This document shows positions 8,898 through 17,662 of a stretch of 64,000 nt of DNA, piece after piece. Within the stretch, counting starts at the first letter, position 1. The number at the start of each line of letters is the position of its first letter. This DNA comes from Salibacterium lacus. Its GTDB lineage: Bacteria; Bacillota; Bacilli; Bacillales; Marinococcaceae. Location: contig NZ_JBHUML010000003.1 in NCBI RefSeq assembly GCF_042684865.1, positions 248,001 to 312,000 on the forward strand, given 5' to 3'. The translations under genes and the position numbers were made by a program. The notes under the pieces were generated by a model, which saw only the letters and a list, made by a program, of their open reading frames with translations, did not search any database and was not told the origin of the DNA.

Positions 8898-9688
8898 GAT
8901 GCACCCTCCCTTTCATCCAGACTGTTCTCCAGCTGATCCGAGGCCTTTTTGACGTAAGCGGAAAACAACTCGTCCGTTCTCGTGATGGAATGCCGCGGGC
9001 GCGGAAGATCCACATTTATCACGGAGGACAGACGTCCGGGTCCGGCGGACATAACGGCGATGGTGGTGGATAAGTAAACCGCCTCAAAGACATTGTGGGT
9101 GACAAACAGAATCGTCGTTTTTTCTTTTTCCCAAATTTCCAACAATTCGAGCTGCAGACGCTGCCGGGTCATTTCATCGAGTGCCGCGAACGGTTCATCC
9201 ATTAACAGCAGCTTCGGCTTTGCCGCCAGGGCTCTCGCGATGGAGACCCTCATTTTCATTCCTCCGGAGAGTTCTCTTGGATACACCTTCATGTACTTTT
9301 TCAAGCCGACCATATCCAGAACCCGGGCTGCTTCTTCTCTTGCTTCTTTTTTGGGTACACCCCGGAGTTCCAGGGGAAGAATGACATTGTCCAGCACTTT
9401 CCGCCACGGAAGAAGATTCGGCTCCTGGAACACAAAAGCAATATCATTCGTGTTTTGGATTGTTTCTTCAGGGGATCGGTCAAATACTTTCACCCCGCCC
9501 ATGCTTGGTTCTTCCAGACCTGCTGCCATCCGCAGGGCAGTAGACTTCCCGCACCCTGACGGCCCCAGGAATGTAATGAATTCTCCCTCTTCAATAGTTA
9601 AGTCCAAACGATCCAGCGCTGCCGTTCCGTTTTGAAACACTTTACTCAATTGGCTGAAAGTGACGGACTCTCCGGCTTTCGTTTCCAT
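8894..9688 (-). CDS. ABC transporter ATP-binding protein (SsuB/ThiZ-like)
   Basis: Cytoplasmic ATPase subunit. It has Walker A (GPSGCGKST), the Q-loop (VFQEPNLLPW), the signature LSGGMKMR, Walker B (LLLMDEP) and the switch His (VTHN). The PNLLPW Q-loop is typical of the nitrate/sulfonate/taurine group. Three successive ATGs follow AAGGAG; the third (9688) has the best spacing, and an upstream GTG at 9712 overlaps the ribosome site and is unlikely. First gene of the importer operon, preceded by a 14-base palindrome that may be its operator. Confidence 0.82.
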   Translation of the reverse strand: METKAGESVTFSQLSKVFQNGTAALDRLDLTIEEGEFITFLGPSGCGKSTALRMAAGLEEPSMGGVKVFDRSPEETIQNTNDIAFVFQEPNLLPWRKVLDNVILPLELRGVPKKEAREEAARVLDMVGLKKYMKVYPRELSGGMKMRVSIARALAAKPKLLLMDEPFAALDEMTRQRLQLELLEIWEKEKTTILFVTHNVFEAVYLSTTIAVMSAGPGRLSSVINVDLPRPRHSITRTDELFSAYVKKASDQLENSLDEREGAS

Positions 9689-10007
9689 CATCATTCTCCT
9701 TCCTCCAACCACCTTTTTAAGCCCGGTATCGGCTTGGTGCTTCTTAAATGGATAATTATATCTTACGGCCTCCTCCTTAGAACGTCATTGTATACAATGT
9801 CTAAACAGATTGGGTTTTTTTATGAAATACATCCAGAAAAAAAGAGACAGATGTTTATGTATCACTTTTCATAACGATCTGCGGCTTCGTTGTAGAATCG
9901 CTCTATGACAGAGGATTCAGCATTTTTCTTCCCTGCTGCTTCCTTTTTATGACGGTCCTGTCTATCCCTTGTCTCTCACGTGAGAATAGTTCACATAGAA
10001 AATTCAT
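9689..10007. other. intergenic region upstream of the ABC importer
   Basis: About 320 bases without a convincing gene. On the minus strand it holds the palindrome at 9786-9799, a TATAAT box at 9755-9760 with a poor -35, and a small GC hairpin (AAGCC/GGCTT) just before the ribosome site. I looked for a TPP riboswitch and saw none of its conserved loops. The mqnD terminator borders it. Confidence 0.6.
9786..9799. promoter_or_regulatory. palindromic operator candidate CATTGTATACAATG
   Basis: A perfect 14-base palindrome whose TTGTATACAA core resembles GntR-type operators. Its centre lies about 35 bases upstream of TATAAT (9755-9760, minus strand), roughly -45, a position suited to an activator. 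No regulator gene for it is visible in the window. Confidence 0.5.
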
Positions 10008-10039
10008 AAAAAAACCAGCACCCCTTTATGGAGTGCCGG
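10008..10039 (-). terminator. intrinsic terminator of the mqnB-mqnD operon
   Basis: Minus-strand stem CCGGCACTCC (10030-10039) with GGGGTGCTGG (10015-10024), five-base loop, followed by seven T. It starts a few bases beyond the mqnD stop. Confidence 0.85.
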
Positions 10040-10051
10040 CGGCAGCCGTCA

Positions 10052-10888
10052 TTATTTTTCTTTTAATGCTTCTCTCGGAAAATCCGGGACGAGACCTTCG
10101 TCAGCGGCCCGTTCCAGAAAGGCACGGACTGCGGCCCATCCGTCTTCTCCAAGATCTCTTGTAAAAGAGTTCACGTATAAATCGATATGCTGCTGCGCCA
10201 CCTCGGGCGCCATCTCCTGAGAGTGTTCCATAACATATTCGCTGGAGTCTTCGGGACGCGCCCAGGCGTGATCGACCGATTCGCGGATCCAATTCTCTAC
10301 CTTTTCGTGATCGACAGAACGCCGGGCAATGATGGCACCAAGCGGGATCGGCAGACCGGTGTCGGCTTCCCACCATTCTCCGAGATCCTGCAGCATATGC
10401 AGGCCGTAGGTGTGGTAGGTAAAACGGGCTTCATGAATAACGAGACCTGCATCCACTTCTCCACGCTGAACAGCCGGCATAATATCATCAAACGGCATAA
10501 TCCGGATGCTGCCGACCACTTCGTTCAGGTTCTGCGCCGTCCAGAGCCGGAACAGCAGATACGCCGTCGAACGGTCACTCGGAACAGCCACCGTCTTCCC
10601 TTCCAGAAACCGCGGTTCTTTCTTCTCTTCGTTCGTCAAAACGAGCGGACCGCATCCTCTCCCAAGCGCACCGCCGCAGGAAAGAAGGCGGTAATGATTG
10701 AGCACCCAGGGAAGAGCGGCAAAGGATATTTTCATTACTTCCGGTCCTTCCTGATTTGCCGCCCAGTAATTCGTCTGATCGATGTCGGCATAGGTTACAT
10801 CCACCGGCGGTGCGTCCGGGATGCGGCCGTGAACCAGCGCATGGAATGTAAAGGTATCATTGGGACATGAGGAAAAAGCGATATTCAT
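10052..10888 (-). CDS. mqnD: 1,4-dihydroxy-6-naphthoate synthase
   Basis: MqnD (278 aa) converts cyclic dehypoxanthine futalosine to 1,4-dihydroxy-6-naphthoate in the futalosine route to menaquinone. The fold is a periplasmic-binding-protein-like enzyme; the N-terminus reads AFSSCPNDTFTFHALVHG, the hallmark of the family, and the length is normal. It follows mqnB by one base and is followed by a strong terminator. Other mqn genes (mqnA, mqnC, mqnE) are not in the window. Confidence 0.92.
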   Translation of the reverse strand: MNIAFSSCPNDTFTFHALVHGRIPDAPPVDVTYADIDQTNYWAANQEGPEVMKISFAALPWVLNHYRLLSCGGALGRGCGPLVLTNEEKKEPRFLEGKTVAVPSDRSTAYLLFRLWTAQNLNEVVGSIRIMPFDDIMPAVQRGEVDAGLVIHEARFTYHTYGLHMLQDLGEWWEADTGLPIPLGAIIARRSVDHEKVENWIRESVDHAWARPEDSSEYVMEHSQEMAPEVAQQHIDLYVNSFTRDLGEDGWAAVRAFLERAADEGLVPDFPREALKEK

Positions 10889-10889
10889 A

Positions 10890-11537
10890 TTAAAAAACCT
10901 CCCGTAAAATCGGACTGATCTGTTCGAGTGCCGCCAGTGCTACCGGGATGTCCCAGTTTTCACGATCCCGCGGACCGACAGCATTGGATACGGCACGTAC
11001 TTCAAAAGCGGGAATATGTTTTCTCCGTGCCGCGGCCGCCGCGCCGTATCCTTCCATGGCTTCCGCCCGCGCACCGGGAAAACGGGCGCGGAGGGTCTGC
11101 GCCGTGGCGTGGGTGCCGGTGGCTGTCATTGTCGTTAAAACAGGGCCGGCGCACGCGTGCAAACCGGTATGTTCTGCTTTGCTGCGCAGTTGTTCCACTT
11201 TCTCCGCATCACAAGTGTAGCGGGACGCACCAAGGTTGAGGTGTTCCAGCGAAAGGAAGCCGTCCGGGGCTTCCGCGCCCGCCTCCGCTGCAATCATTTC
11301 ACTCGCGACAATAATGGATCCGGTACCTTCCGAGTGATGGAAGGCACCGGCAATCCCGGCGTTGATGACAGCCTTGTAGTTATCAGCTGCCAGAGCGTAG
11401 GCGGTACTCACCGCTGATTCCGCCATCCCGGCTCCCCCCGCTTTCACTACAAACCGCGGGTCGTTCTCTAATCCTTTATGTATAACTTCCGCTTCTTTGT
11501 CCACCGCCGTGACAATTAGAATCTTTCCTTCTTCCAT
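10890..11537 (-). CDS. mqnB: futalosine hydrolase
   Basis: Nucleoside-phosphorylase-fold hydrolase (215 aa) that removes hypoxanthine from futalosine. Family features are the INAGIAGAF nucleoside-binding loop (about 79-87) and the EAMEGYGAAAAA segment with its ribose-binding Met-Glu (about 158-169). MTAN (5'-methylthioadenosine nucleosidase) has a similar fold, but pairing with mqnD makes MqnB much more likely. A good AAAGGAG site precedes the ATG. The released hypoxanthine could feed the xanthine dehydrogenase encoded 6 kb away. Confidence 0.88.
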   Translation of the reverse strand: MEEGKILIVTAVDKEAEVIHKGLENDPRFVVKAGGAGMAESAVSTAYALAADNYKAVINAGIAGAFHHSEGTGSIIVASEMIAAEAGAEAPDGFLSLEHLNLGASRYTCDAEKVEQLRSKAEHTGLHACAGPVLTTMTATGTHATAQTLRARFPGARAEAMEGYGAAAAARRKHIPAFEVRAVSNAVGPRDRENWDIPVALAALEQISPILREVF

Positions 11538-11654
11538 GATGTGAACTCCTTTGCTGCTGATGGGCTGTTCTTTTATCCTATCACGGAATCCTTCTTTCTG
11601 TCCTGCCGCAGCAAAAAGCGGGCAACGTTACGTTTGCATTGTTTCCTTTGGGAC

Positions 11655-11739
11655 AAACGTAACCATGGCAGGTTCATCGTGACGTTTCCAACGGAACAAC
11701 CTATCCCAAACGTAACTATGAACGATTCATAACGACGTT
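11655..11739. repeat. two-copy direct repeat with AAACGTAAC core
   Basis: AAACGTAACYATG, RTTCAT and GACGTT occur in the same order and spacing at 11655-11686 and again 53 bases later at 11708-11739. A further inverted AAACGTAAC lies just upstream near 11626-11634. Function unknown; it could be a regulator array upstream of mqnB or a dispersed repeat. Confidence 0.6.
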
Positions 11740-11827
11740 CAGCCTGCCCGCCACTTAAAAAGTGCCTTATGACACACCCCGCCAGGCCTGAAGCACACGT
11801 TTCAACGACAAAAAACTACACACATAC

Positions 11828-11868
11828 GAAAACATCCGAACACCAGCCTTCCCGGCCGTCGTTCGGAT
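11828..11868 (-). terminator. intrinsic terminator after the Gfo/Idh/MocA operon
   Basis: Minus-strand ATCCGAAC (11861-11868) pairs with GTTCGGAT (11834-11841) around an inner GGCC/GGC hairpin, followed by GTTTTCG. The T tract is short and interrupted. Confidence 0.6.
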
Positions 11869-11902
11869 ATATTGATACCATCTATTTCTTTCCCTGTTGC
11901 GT

Positions 11903-13093
11903 CTACGACAGGCTGCTCGCCGGGATGGAAATCGTGCGTCCCTGCTTCGTCCAGGTTGCCCCTTTCTCACTCGGCAGCTGCCAGTCTTCGTAGCACTGCT
12001 TCAGCAGTTCATCCAGCCCTTCCACATAATGCAGCCTGGTATCTGGATCGTACTTCGTTATTTCTTCCGGGAAACATTGTGCTTCCGGTACCGATTCATG
12101 CAGGGCGTTGATGGCATGAAGGTGGCTGAGCGCGGCTTCCGGACCGCATAGTGTTTCGGTCCGCTGCTCCTGCACCGCTTCCATGCAGTGATACAGTTTG
12201 AAACTCCGTTCGTTTTCCGGATTGCCATACGTCACCACCGTACCATCCGTGAACTCCGCCTTAAGCTCCTGCTCATGATGAACATACGTCAACACGGCGT
12301 GTTCGAATTCATAGCGGATGACCGGACCAATCTCTTCTGTAACGGCGTGAGATGCGAGAAAATGTACCGGGACGCCGTCTTCGGTTTCGCCTTTTAATGC
12401 ACACGTATCAAACGTTTCAATATCGTTGGCACGGTACAGTTCCGCTGTAAGTTCCTTCAAAGGCGCACTGCGTTCAGCACGCGATCCGAGAATGTAGAAC
12501 ATGTTATGAAGAAAGTGGGACGTGGCATTGTTGACGACACTGTCAAAAATCGGTGTCCGATCGGCGGCGTATTTTTTCCCGGCCCAGGAAGCCCGTTCAT
12601 AGTACGCTTCCGTGCGCGGCCAGAGGGCGAGCGTTTTCATGCGCCGGGCTTCGCCGAATCTTCCAGATAGAACGTCCTGTTTCACCTGTTGGATAATCCG
12701 GCTGAAGGACCAGTCAAATCCGACCGCCACGAACGCATTCTTCTCCTGTTTCAAACGGATGATCTTTTCCGCGTCCTCCAGAGAAGGAGTCATCGGCTTT
12801 TCACACAACACATGGCTTCCATTCTCCAGAGCGCATATCGTCTGCGCGGTATGAAAGTGGATCGGTGTGGAAATAACAGCCATATCCGCCTCATATTTCT
12901 CGTAGAAGGCTTCCATCGATGAAAATACCGGAACGTCCGCCTCTTTTAACTGTTCATAATAGTCGCTGTTCTCCGGGGCAATGTCCACAACTCCCTGAAT
13001 CCGGTTGAACATGGACTCTTCCCATAATACTTTCAGGTAATTGTTGCCGTAACCGCCAATGCCGACGAGTACGATCGAAACCGATTGTTCCAT
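11903..13093 (-). CDS. Gfo/Idh/MocA family oxidoreductase
   Basis: NAD(P)-dependent sugar or polyol dehydrogenase-like protein (396 aa). The N-terminal Rossmann fold begins VLVGIGGYGNNYL (about residues 9-21), and CEKPMT (about 96-101) carries the conserved Glu-Lys-Pro of the family; the C-terminal alpha/beta domain follows. It is the last gene of the YesMN-type operon, 16 bases after another member of the family. Substrate unknown; context suggests an uronic acid or deoxysugar from pectin-type polysaccharide. Confidence 0.82.
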   Translation of the reverse strand: MEQSVSIVLVGIGGYGNNYLKVLWEESMFNRIQGVVDIAPENSDYYEQLKEADVPVFSSMEAFYEKYEADMAVISTPIHFHTAQTICALENGSHVLCEKPMTPSLEDAEKIIRLKQEKNAFVAVGFDWSFSRIIQQVKQDVLSGRFGEARRMKTLALWPRTEAYYERASWAGKKYAADRTPIFDSVVNNATSHFLHNMFYILGSRAERSAPLKELTAELYRANDIETFDTCALKGETEDGVPVHFLASHAVTEEIGPVIRYEFEHAVLTYVHHEQELKAEFTDGTVVTYGNPENERSFKLYHCMEAVQEQRTETLCGPEAALSHLHAINALHESVPEAQCFPEEITKYDPDTRLHYVEGLDELLKQCYEDWQLPSEKGATWTKQGRTISIPASSLS

Positions 13094-13109
13094 AAGCTCC
13101 TCCTCTTAT

Positions 13110-14186
13110 TTATTCCATCCGGACCGCCTTTTCCTGAGCGGTCAGGCAGAGTTCCGCCGCCTTAAACGCATGAGCCTGCGTCATCGCGCGTTCGGTATGT
13201 TCAAGACAGTCGAGAATTAGATCGTGGTAGTAAGGGAAACCGACTTTCCCTGCGAGGGAATAATGCTTTTCCCCCTGCTGATTCACTAAAAACAGATGCT
13301 CTCCATTTTCATCGTTGGTTATATCGATATTCTTCCGTAATTCGATGAAACCCTCTGTGCCTAGAATGATGGTACGGCCGTCCCCCCAGGAACGAAGGCC
13401 GTCCGGCGTCAGCCAGTCGACACGGAAATAGTTCCCCGCTCCGTTATCGCCCGTCAAGGTTGCATCCCCGAAGTCTTCCATTTCCGGGTGATCTTTATTG
13501 ATGTAATTGGCCGTCCTGCTCGCCTGTACCTCGGCATCACGGGCTCCCGTGAACGTCAGAAACTGTTCAATCTGATGGCTTCCGATGTCGCACAAAATCC
13601 CGCCGTACTGTTCTTTTTTGAAGAACCATTCCGGACGGGCGGGAGCGTTCAGCCGGTGCGGTCCGGTACCGATAACCTGAACGACGCGGCCAATCGCTCC
13701 TTTGTTGATAATCTGTCCGGCAAAGACAGCGCTTTCCACGGAAACACGCTCACTGTAATTCACTGCCCATTTCAGTCCTGTTTCCTCCGTTTTCGCTTTG
13801 GCCCGCTTGAGCTGGTCCATCGTTGTAAACGGAGCTTTAGCGGTGAAAAAGTGTTTGCCGGCGTCCTGCACTTCCAGGCCCAGATCTCCGCGTTCGGAGG
13901 TGATGGGTGCTGCAGCCACGAGTTGTATCTCCCCGTCCTCAAGAATTTCTGCTTTGGACGATGCTGCCTGTGCCTGTGGAAACTTTTCCTGAAACGCTTT
14001 CACTTTATCTGCGTCTGAATCATACACCCATTTCACTTCTGCACCGGCCTGTTCAAGTTTCGCGCACATATTGTTGATGTGTCCGTGTTCAAGACCGATT
14101 GCCGCGATCTTGAACTCTCCCGGTCCGACGACCGCTTCAGGTTTTGGTTCTGGTTCGAAATGAAGGGTGTTCGAATGGTTCATCAT
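13110..14186 (-). CDS. Gfo/Idh/MocA family oxidoreductase with altered active-site motif
   Basis: NAD(P)-binding oxidoreductase-like protein (358 aa from this start). The frame is open for 20 codons upstream, but AAGGAG nine bases before ATG 14186 decides the start. The Rossmann motif reads IAAIGLEHGHINN. Where relatives have EKP, this protein has TAKAPF, so the usual Glu is missing and Lys is kept; a subset of the family shows this and activity may differ. A DIGSHQIEQ motif is retained in the C-terminal domain. It sits between yesN-like and the final oxidoreductase gene. Confidence 0.78.
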   Translation of the reverse strand: MMNHSNTLHFEPEPKPEAVVGPGEFKIAAIGLEHGHINNMCAKLEQAGAEVKWVYDSDADKVKAFQEKFPQAQAASSKAEILEDGEIQLVAAAPITSERGDLGLEVQDAGKHFFTAKAPFTTMDQLKRAKAKTEETGLKWAVNYSERVSVESAVFAGQIINKGAIGRVVQVIGTGPHRLNAPARPEWFFKKEQYGGILCDIGSHQIEQFLTFTGARDAEVQASRTANYINKDHPEMEDFGDATLTGDNGAGNYFRVDWLTPDGLRSWGDGRTIILGTEGFIELRKNIDITNDENGEHLFLVNQQGEKHYSLAGKVGFPYYHDLILDCLEHTERAMTQAHAFKAAELCLTAQEKAVRME

Positions 14187-14298
14187 ACCCAATCTCTCCT
14201 TCTTTCCCTCGCGAAGGTTATATAGTTCTATGTTATACTTTTTCACGCCCCATGTCTTATTAAAGAGTCATCTGTTTCTCAATTTCGGAAGCTGCTTT

Positions 14299-15852
14299 TC
14301 AACCTTCCTTTTTATATTCAGAAGGGGTATGCCCGGTATGCTTTTTAAACACCTGGCTGAAATAACGGGGATTGTTGCCGAATCCGACTTTTTCTGCGAC
14401 TTCAAACATTTTCACTTCTTCCGTTTGATCCATAAGGCCTTTCGCTCTTTCCATCCGCTCTTTCATCAAATACGTGGAGAACTTCTCCCCTGTCTCTTTT
14501 TTAAACAGCTTCCCAAGATAGTCCGAGTTCATGTAAAACACATCAGAAGCAATGCCGGAAATGGAGAGAGCCTCGTCATCCAAGTGCTCTTTTGCGTAAT
14601 TCATCACTTCTTTAACGAGTTGATTCTGGGTATTTTTTTGATTCGTGTAATTCTTTTCTGCAATGCCGACCGCCGTTTCCTTCATGAAGACCTCCATCTC
14701 TGGGAGCGTTGTAAAAGTATGAAACATAGTCACATGGTCAAATAACTGTTCCATCGAGGCACTGTCGGTCTGGCGTATCAACGACATATATAACTCCAGA
14801 CAGTGGGAACGTACGACCTGCACATCAAATCTGGCTTTTTTCAGCGCCTGGAAACAATAATCCAGATATTCCGACGCTTCTTCCTCATTGCCGCTCCTTA
14901 CAGCCACAAGAAGGGACTCGTGATCCATCGTCAATCCTTTAAACTCGTGGTTGTCATCTTTTATATCCTCTGAGGTCACGATACCCCCTCTGCCAAGATA
15001 AAACCGGTGGGACAGCCCTTCGAGAATTTCCTGATAAAGCAGATGCAGATCGGTGATGCTTCCTGTGCTCGTTACAGACGTCGTAAACGAGGATTGCTGC
15101 AGGTCTTTCCAGTCTTCTTTTACGTTCTTGATGTGATCAATAAGAGTCTGCACCCCGCTGTCTTCAACGAGCAGTACAATGCGTTCGGAGATGATGGTTG
15201 CAAGCAGAATGTCCTGGCACGCGGTTATTTCGTTCTTCAGCATTTCTTTCAGCATAAACAGCGACTCATACTCTACGCTGTCATCCAGGACAAAACCGAT
15301 AAGGCGGAACGATTTCCACTGTTTTTCAAAGCCGAATAATTCCTGGTAGTATCTCCATTCTTTAATATCAAATTTTTTGTTGATGATAAATTCACGGAGA
15401 AATTGTTCTTTAGCCTTTGGAATGATGTTGTTCAGGTGTTCTCTCATATTTTCTATAAACGCTTCTTTTTCTCCGGCCTGATCGAGTTCCTGTACAATGT
15501 CCCCCACCGCTTCCTCGATTTTCTCCTCATTGCTCGGCTTCAGCAGATAGTGTTTCACCCCGCATTTCATCGCTGTTTTCGCAAATTCGAATTCATCATA
15601 ACCGGAAAGCACAATGAACCGCACGGCGGGAAACGTATCGTACACTTTTTCAATGAGCTCAATGCCGTTTAAACCGGGCATTTTAATATCGGTCAAAACA
15701 ATATCCGGAGGTTTTTTCTGAATCAAATCATACGCCATCTGTCCGTTGTATGCTTTCACCGGTGCATGGGTTCCGCATTTTTCCCAGTTCACCATGGACG
15801 CGATACCTTCAAGAATAAACGTTTCATCGTCAACAACCATTACGTCATACAT
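14299..15852 (-). CDS. response regulator with AraC-type output (YesN-like)
   Basis: Two-component response regulator (517 aa). The N-terminal receiver domain (about 1-120) has the acidic pair DDE at the start, phospho-acceptor Asp in DIVLTDIKMPG (about residue 56) and the conserved Lys in LLKPSN. A long middle region follows, and a C-terminal AraC/XylS helix-turn-helix pair lies at about 415-515. It overlaps the kinase gene by 8 bases. In B. subtilis this protein class controls rhamnogalacturonan genes; here it lies in the operon it probably regulates. Confidence 0.87.
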   Translation of the reverse strand: MYDVMVVDDETFILEGIASMVNWEKCGTHAPVKAYNGQMAYDLIQKKPPDIVLTDIKMPGLNGIELIEKVYDTFPAVRFIVLSGYDEFEFAKTAMKCGVKHYLLKPSNEEKIEEAVGDIVQELDQAGEKEAFIENMREHLNNIIPKAKEQFLREFIINKKFDIKEWRYYQELFGFEKQWKSFRLIGFVLDDSVEYESLFMLKEMLKNEITACQDILLATIISERIVLLVEDSGVQTLIDHIKNVKEDWKDLQQSSFTTSVTSTGSITDLHLLYQEILEGLSHRFYLGRGGIVTSEDIKDDNHEFKGLTMDHESLLVAVRSGNEEEASEYLDYCFQALKKARFDVQVVRSHCLELYMSLIRQTDSASMEQLFDHVTMFHTFTTLPEMEVFMKETAVGIAEKNYTNQKNTQNQLVKEVMNYAKEHLDDEALSISGIASDVFYMNSDYLGKLFKKETGEKFSTYLMKERMERAKGLMDQTEEVKMFEVAEKVGFGNNPRYFSQVFKKHTGHTPSEYKKEG

Positions 15853-17644
15853 CCTGCTCCCCCCTCATATAAGGCAGTGTAATCGTAACAACCGTTCCTC
15901 CTTCCTCTGCGTTCGAAATGCTCACACCACCGTCTTCCCCAAACATGAGATGAATCCTTTCGTTGATATTATATAAACCGATCCCGGAGCCTTTCGGTTT
16001 CACAACCCCTTCATGAATCTGCCGGATCTTCTGTTCATTAATACCGGGTCCGCTGTCACGGACAATGACTGCGAGTGCCTCCTCCTGCCGGACGATTCTC
16101 ACCACAACAGCACATGGATCCATCATTTCTTCCAGTGCGTGCTGAATAGCATTTTCTACGATCGGCTGAATGGTAAGCTTCGGGATGTTTAAATCTCCGG
16201 TTTCCGGTTCCTGCTCCAGGGAAAACTGAAGCCGCTCCCCGTAACGGAACTTCTGGATGGTGATGTAATTCTCCACAATCTCGAGTTCTTCATTCACCTG
16301 AATCAGGGGCTTCTTTTTGCTGATAATGTTACGCATCATATTACCCAGCGCTTCCGCCATTCTTGAAATTTGTGTCTCCTGCCTCATTTTTGCCATCCAA
16401 TGGATGGAATCGAGTGTATTGTACAGAAAATGCGGATTAATCTGGGACTGCAGGGCTTTATATTCTGTTTCTTTAATGACCAGTTGTTTTGTATAGTTCT
16501 CCTTGATCAGATCATTAATTTTATTCAGCATGATATGAAAATTGCGCTGCAGATCCCCAATCTCGTCCCGGAGATAAGCAGGCTCTTCGTTCTCCACCTG
16601 ATCAAAGTCGCCCTGCTGGACTTTTTTCATCCGCCTGGTAAGCTCTTCGATCGGTTTCGAAATAGCTTTGGCCGACTGCCGGCTGATAAAAACCGCAATG
16701 ACGGCTACCAACACCATATAACCGGCCATTAATTGATAAATTAAGCTTTTCTGACTGTCTACATCTTCAAATGGGAGTGTATTATAGTATGTTAGATCAT
16801 AATAACGGGATGGTTCGTGTGTAACAAAAAATTCCTCCTCCCCCACATCAGTAACAGCATAATTCTCCGTACCGGATACATCCAAAAACGTATCAACCGC
16901 GTCTGCCTCAAACGTATCGGAATGAAGAATATCGTTCTCATTTGCTATGACAAAACTTTTATCCGACGTAATATTAAGAGTCCGGTTAATCATCGCCTCC
17001 AGATCAATCGTGGTAATCATATACCCAAGATGGTCGAGAGACAGATTTTCCTTTTTACGTATCTCCCGGGCGGAAACGAGAACCTCTTCTTCAGGAAACC
17101 CTTTCCACACATGGCCTCCACCCGCTTCTTCAATCCGGTCCGTCAACTCCTCCATATTCAAATCAATATCCGGAGAAAATCCGGCATTAATGACATTGCC
17201 GCTGCCATCCACCGCGATCATGGAGGAGATATAGGATTCCTGGTTTACATATAAATTCAGCCGGTTCAAAAGCTCCATTCGTATCCTGTAGGAATTGTAG
17301 TCATTGCTGCCTGCGTTCAGTTGTTCCATATAGAGTTGAATCGTTGGATTCGTGACAATCTGAAAGGAATAATCCTCCATGTTTTTCAGTTCATTATCCA
17401 GGACATTGGAAGCCAGATGAAGATTACCCGCCGCTTCTTCATAAATCTTATTCTCATAAATCTCCGATAATAAATAAAAAATGAAAAGTCCGAGTACCCC
17501 GAATACAGCCATTAATAAAAACGTGAGCGAAAACAGTTTGTTCCGGATCTTGGTAAACTGATTAAAAATAGCGGTGGGGTGAAAAAATCGCAGCCATGTT
17601 TTCAGTCGATAAAACCTGCGCCCGCCGCCAGTATTGATCGGCAT
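15845..17644 (-). CDS. sensor histidine kinase (YesM-like)
   Basis: Membrane sensor kinase (599 aa). Two membrane segments (about 40-62 and 295-315) flank a large extracellular dCache-like sensor domain, then HAMP (about 315-370), the HisKA_5 motif SQINPHFLYN with its phospho-acceptor His (about 400), and the HATPase domain with DSGPGI and GIGLYNI. This is the YesM/LytS-like class that works with AraC-type response regulators, here the overlapping downstream gene. Ligand probably a sugar or sugar-bound binding protein; not determined. Confidence 0.87.
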   Translation of the reverse strand: MPINTGGGRRFYRLKTWLRFFHPTAIFNQFTKIRNKLFSLTFLLMAVFGVLGLFIFYLLSEIYENKIYEEAAGNLHLASNVLDNELKNMEDYSFQIVTNPTIQLYMEQLNAGSNDYNSYRIRMELLNRLNLYVNQESYISSMIAVDGSGNVINAGFSPDIDLNMEELTDRIEEAGGGHVWKGFPEEEVLVSAREIRKKENLSLDHLGYMITTIDLEAMINRTLNITSDKSFVIANENDILHSDTFEADAVDTFLDVSGTENYAVTDVGEEEFFVTHEPSRYYDLTYYNTLPFEDVDSQKSLIYQLMAGYMVLVAVIAVFISRQSAKAISKPIEELTRRMKKVQQGDFDQVENEEPAYLRDEIGDLQRNFHIMLNKINDLIKENYTKQLVIKETEYKALQSQINPHFLYNTLDSIHWMAKMRQETQISRMAEALGNMMRNIISKKKPLIQVNEELEIVENYITIQKFRYGERLQFSLEQEPETGDLNIPKLTIQPIVENAIQHALEEMMDPCAVVVRIVRQEEALAVIVRDSGPGINEQKIRQIHEGVVKPKGSGIGLYNINERIHLMFGEDGGVSISNAEEGGTVVTITLPYMRGEQDV

Positions 17645-17662
17645 CAGCCTCTCCCCTCTGCT

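Larger units (their letters stand above)
11538..11902. other. intergenic region between mqnB and the oxidoreductase operon
   Basis: 365 bases with no convincing gene. It contains the mqnB ribosome site and a possible TAGGAT -10, a 32-base direct repeat (11655-11739), and the terminator of the operon that ends at 11903. Confidence 0.6.

Noticed and set aside
9689..10007. TPP/HMP riboswitch upstream of the THI5-like importer
   Set aside because: None of the conserved TPP aptamer strings (CTGAGA, ACCTGATCTGG-like) is present on the minus strand.
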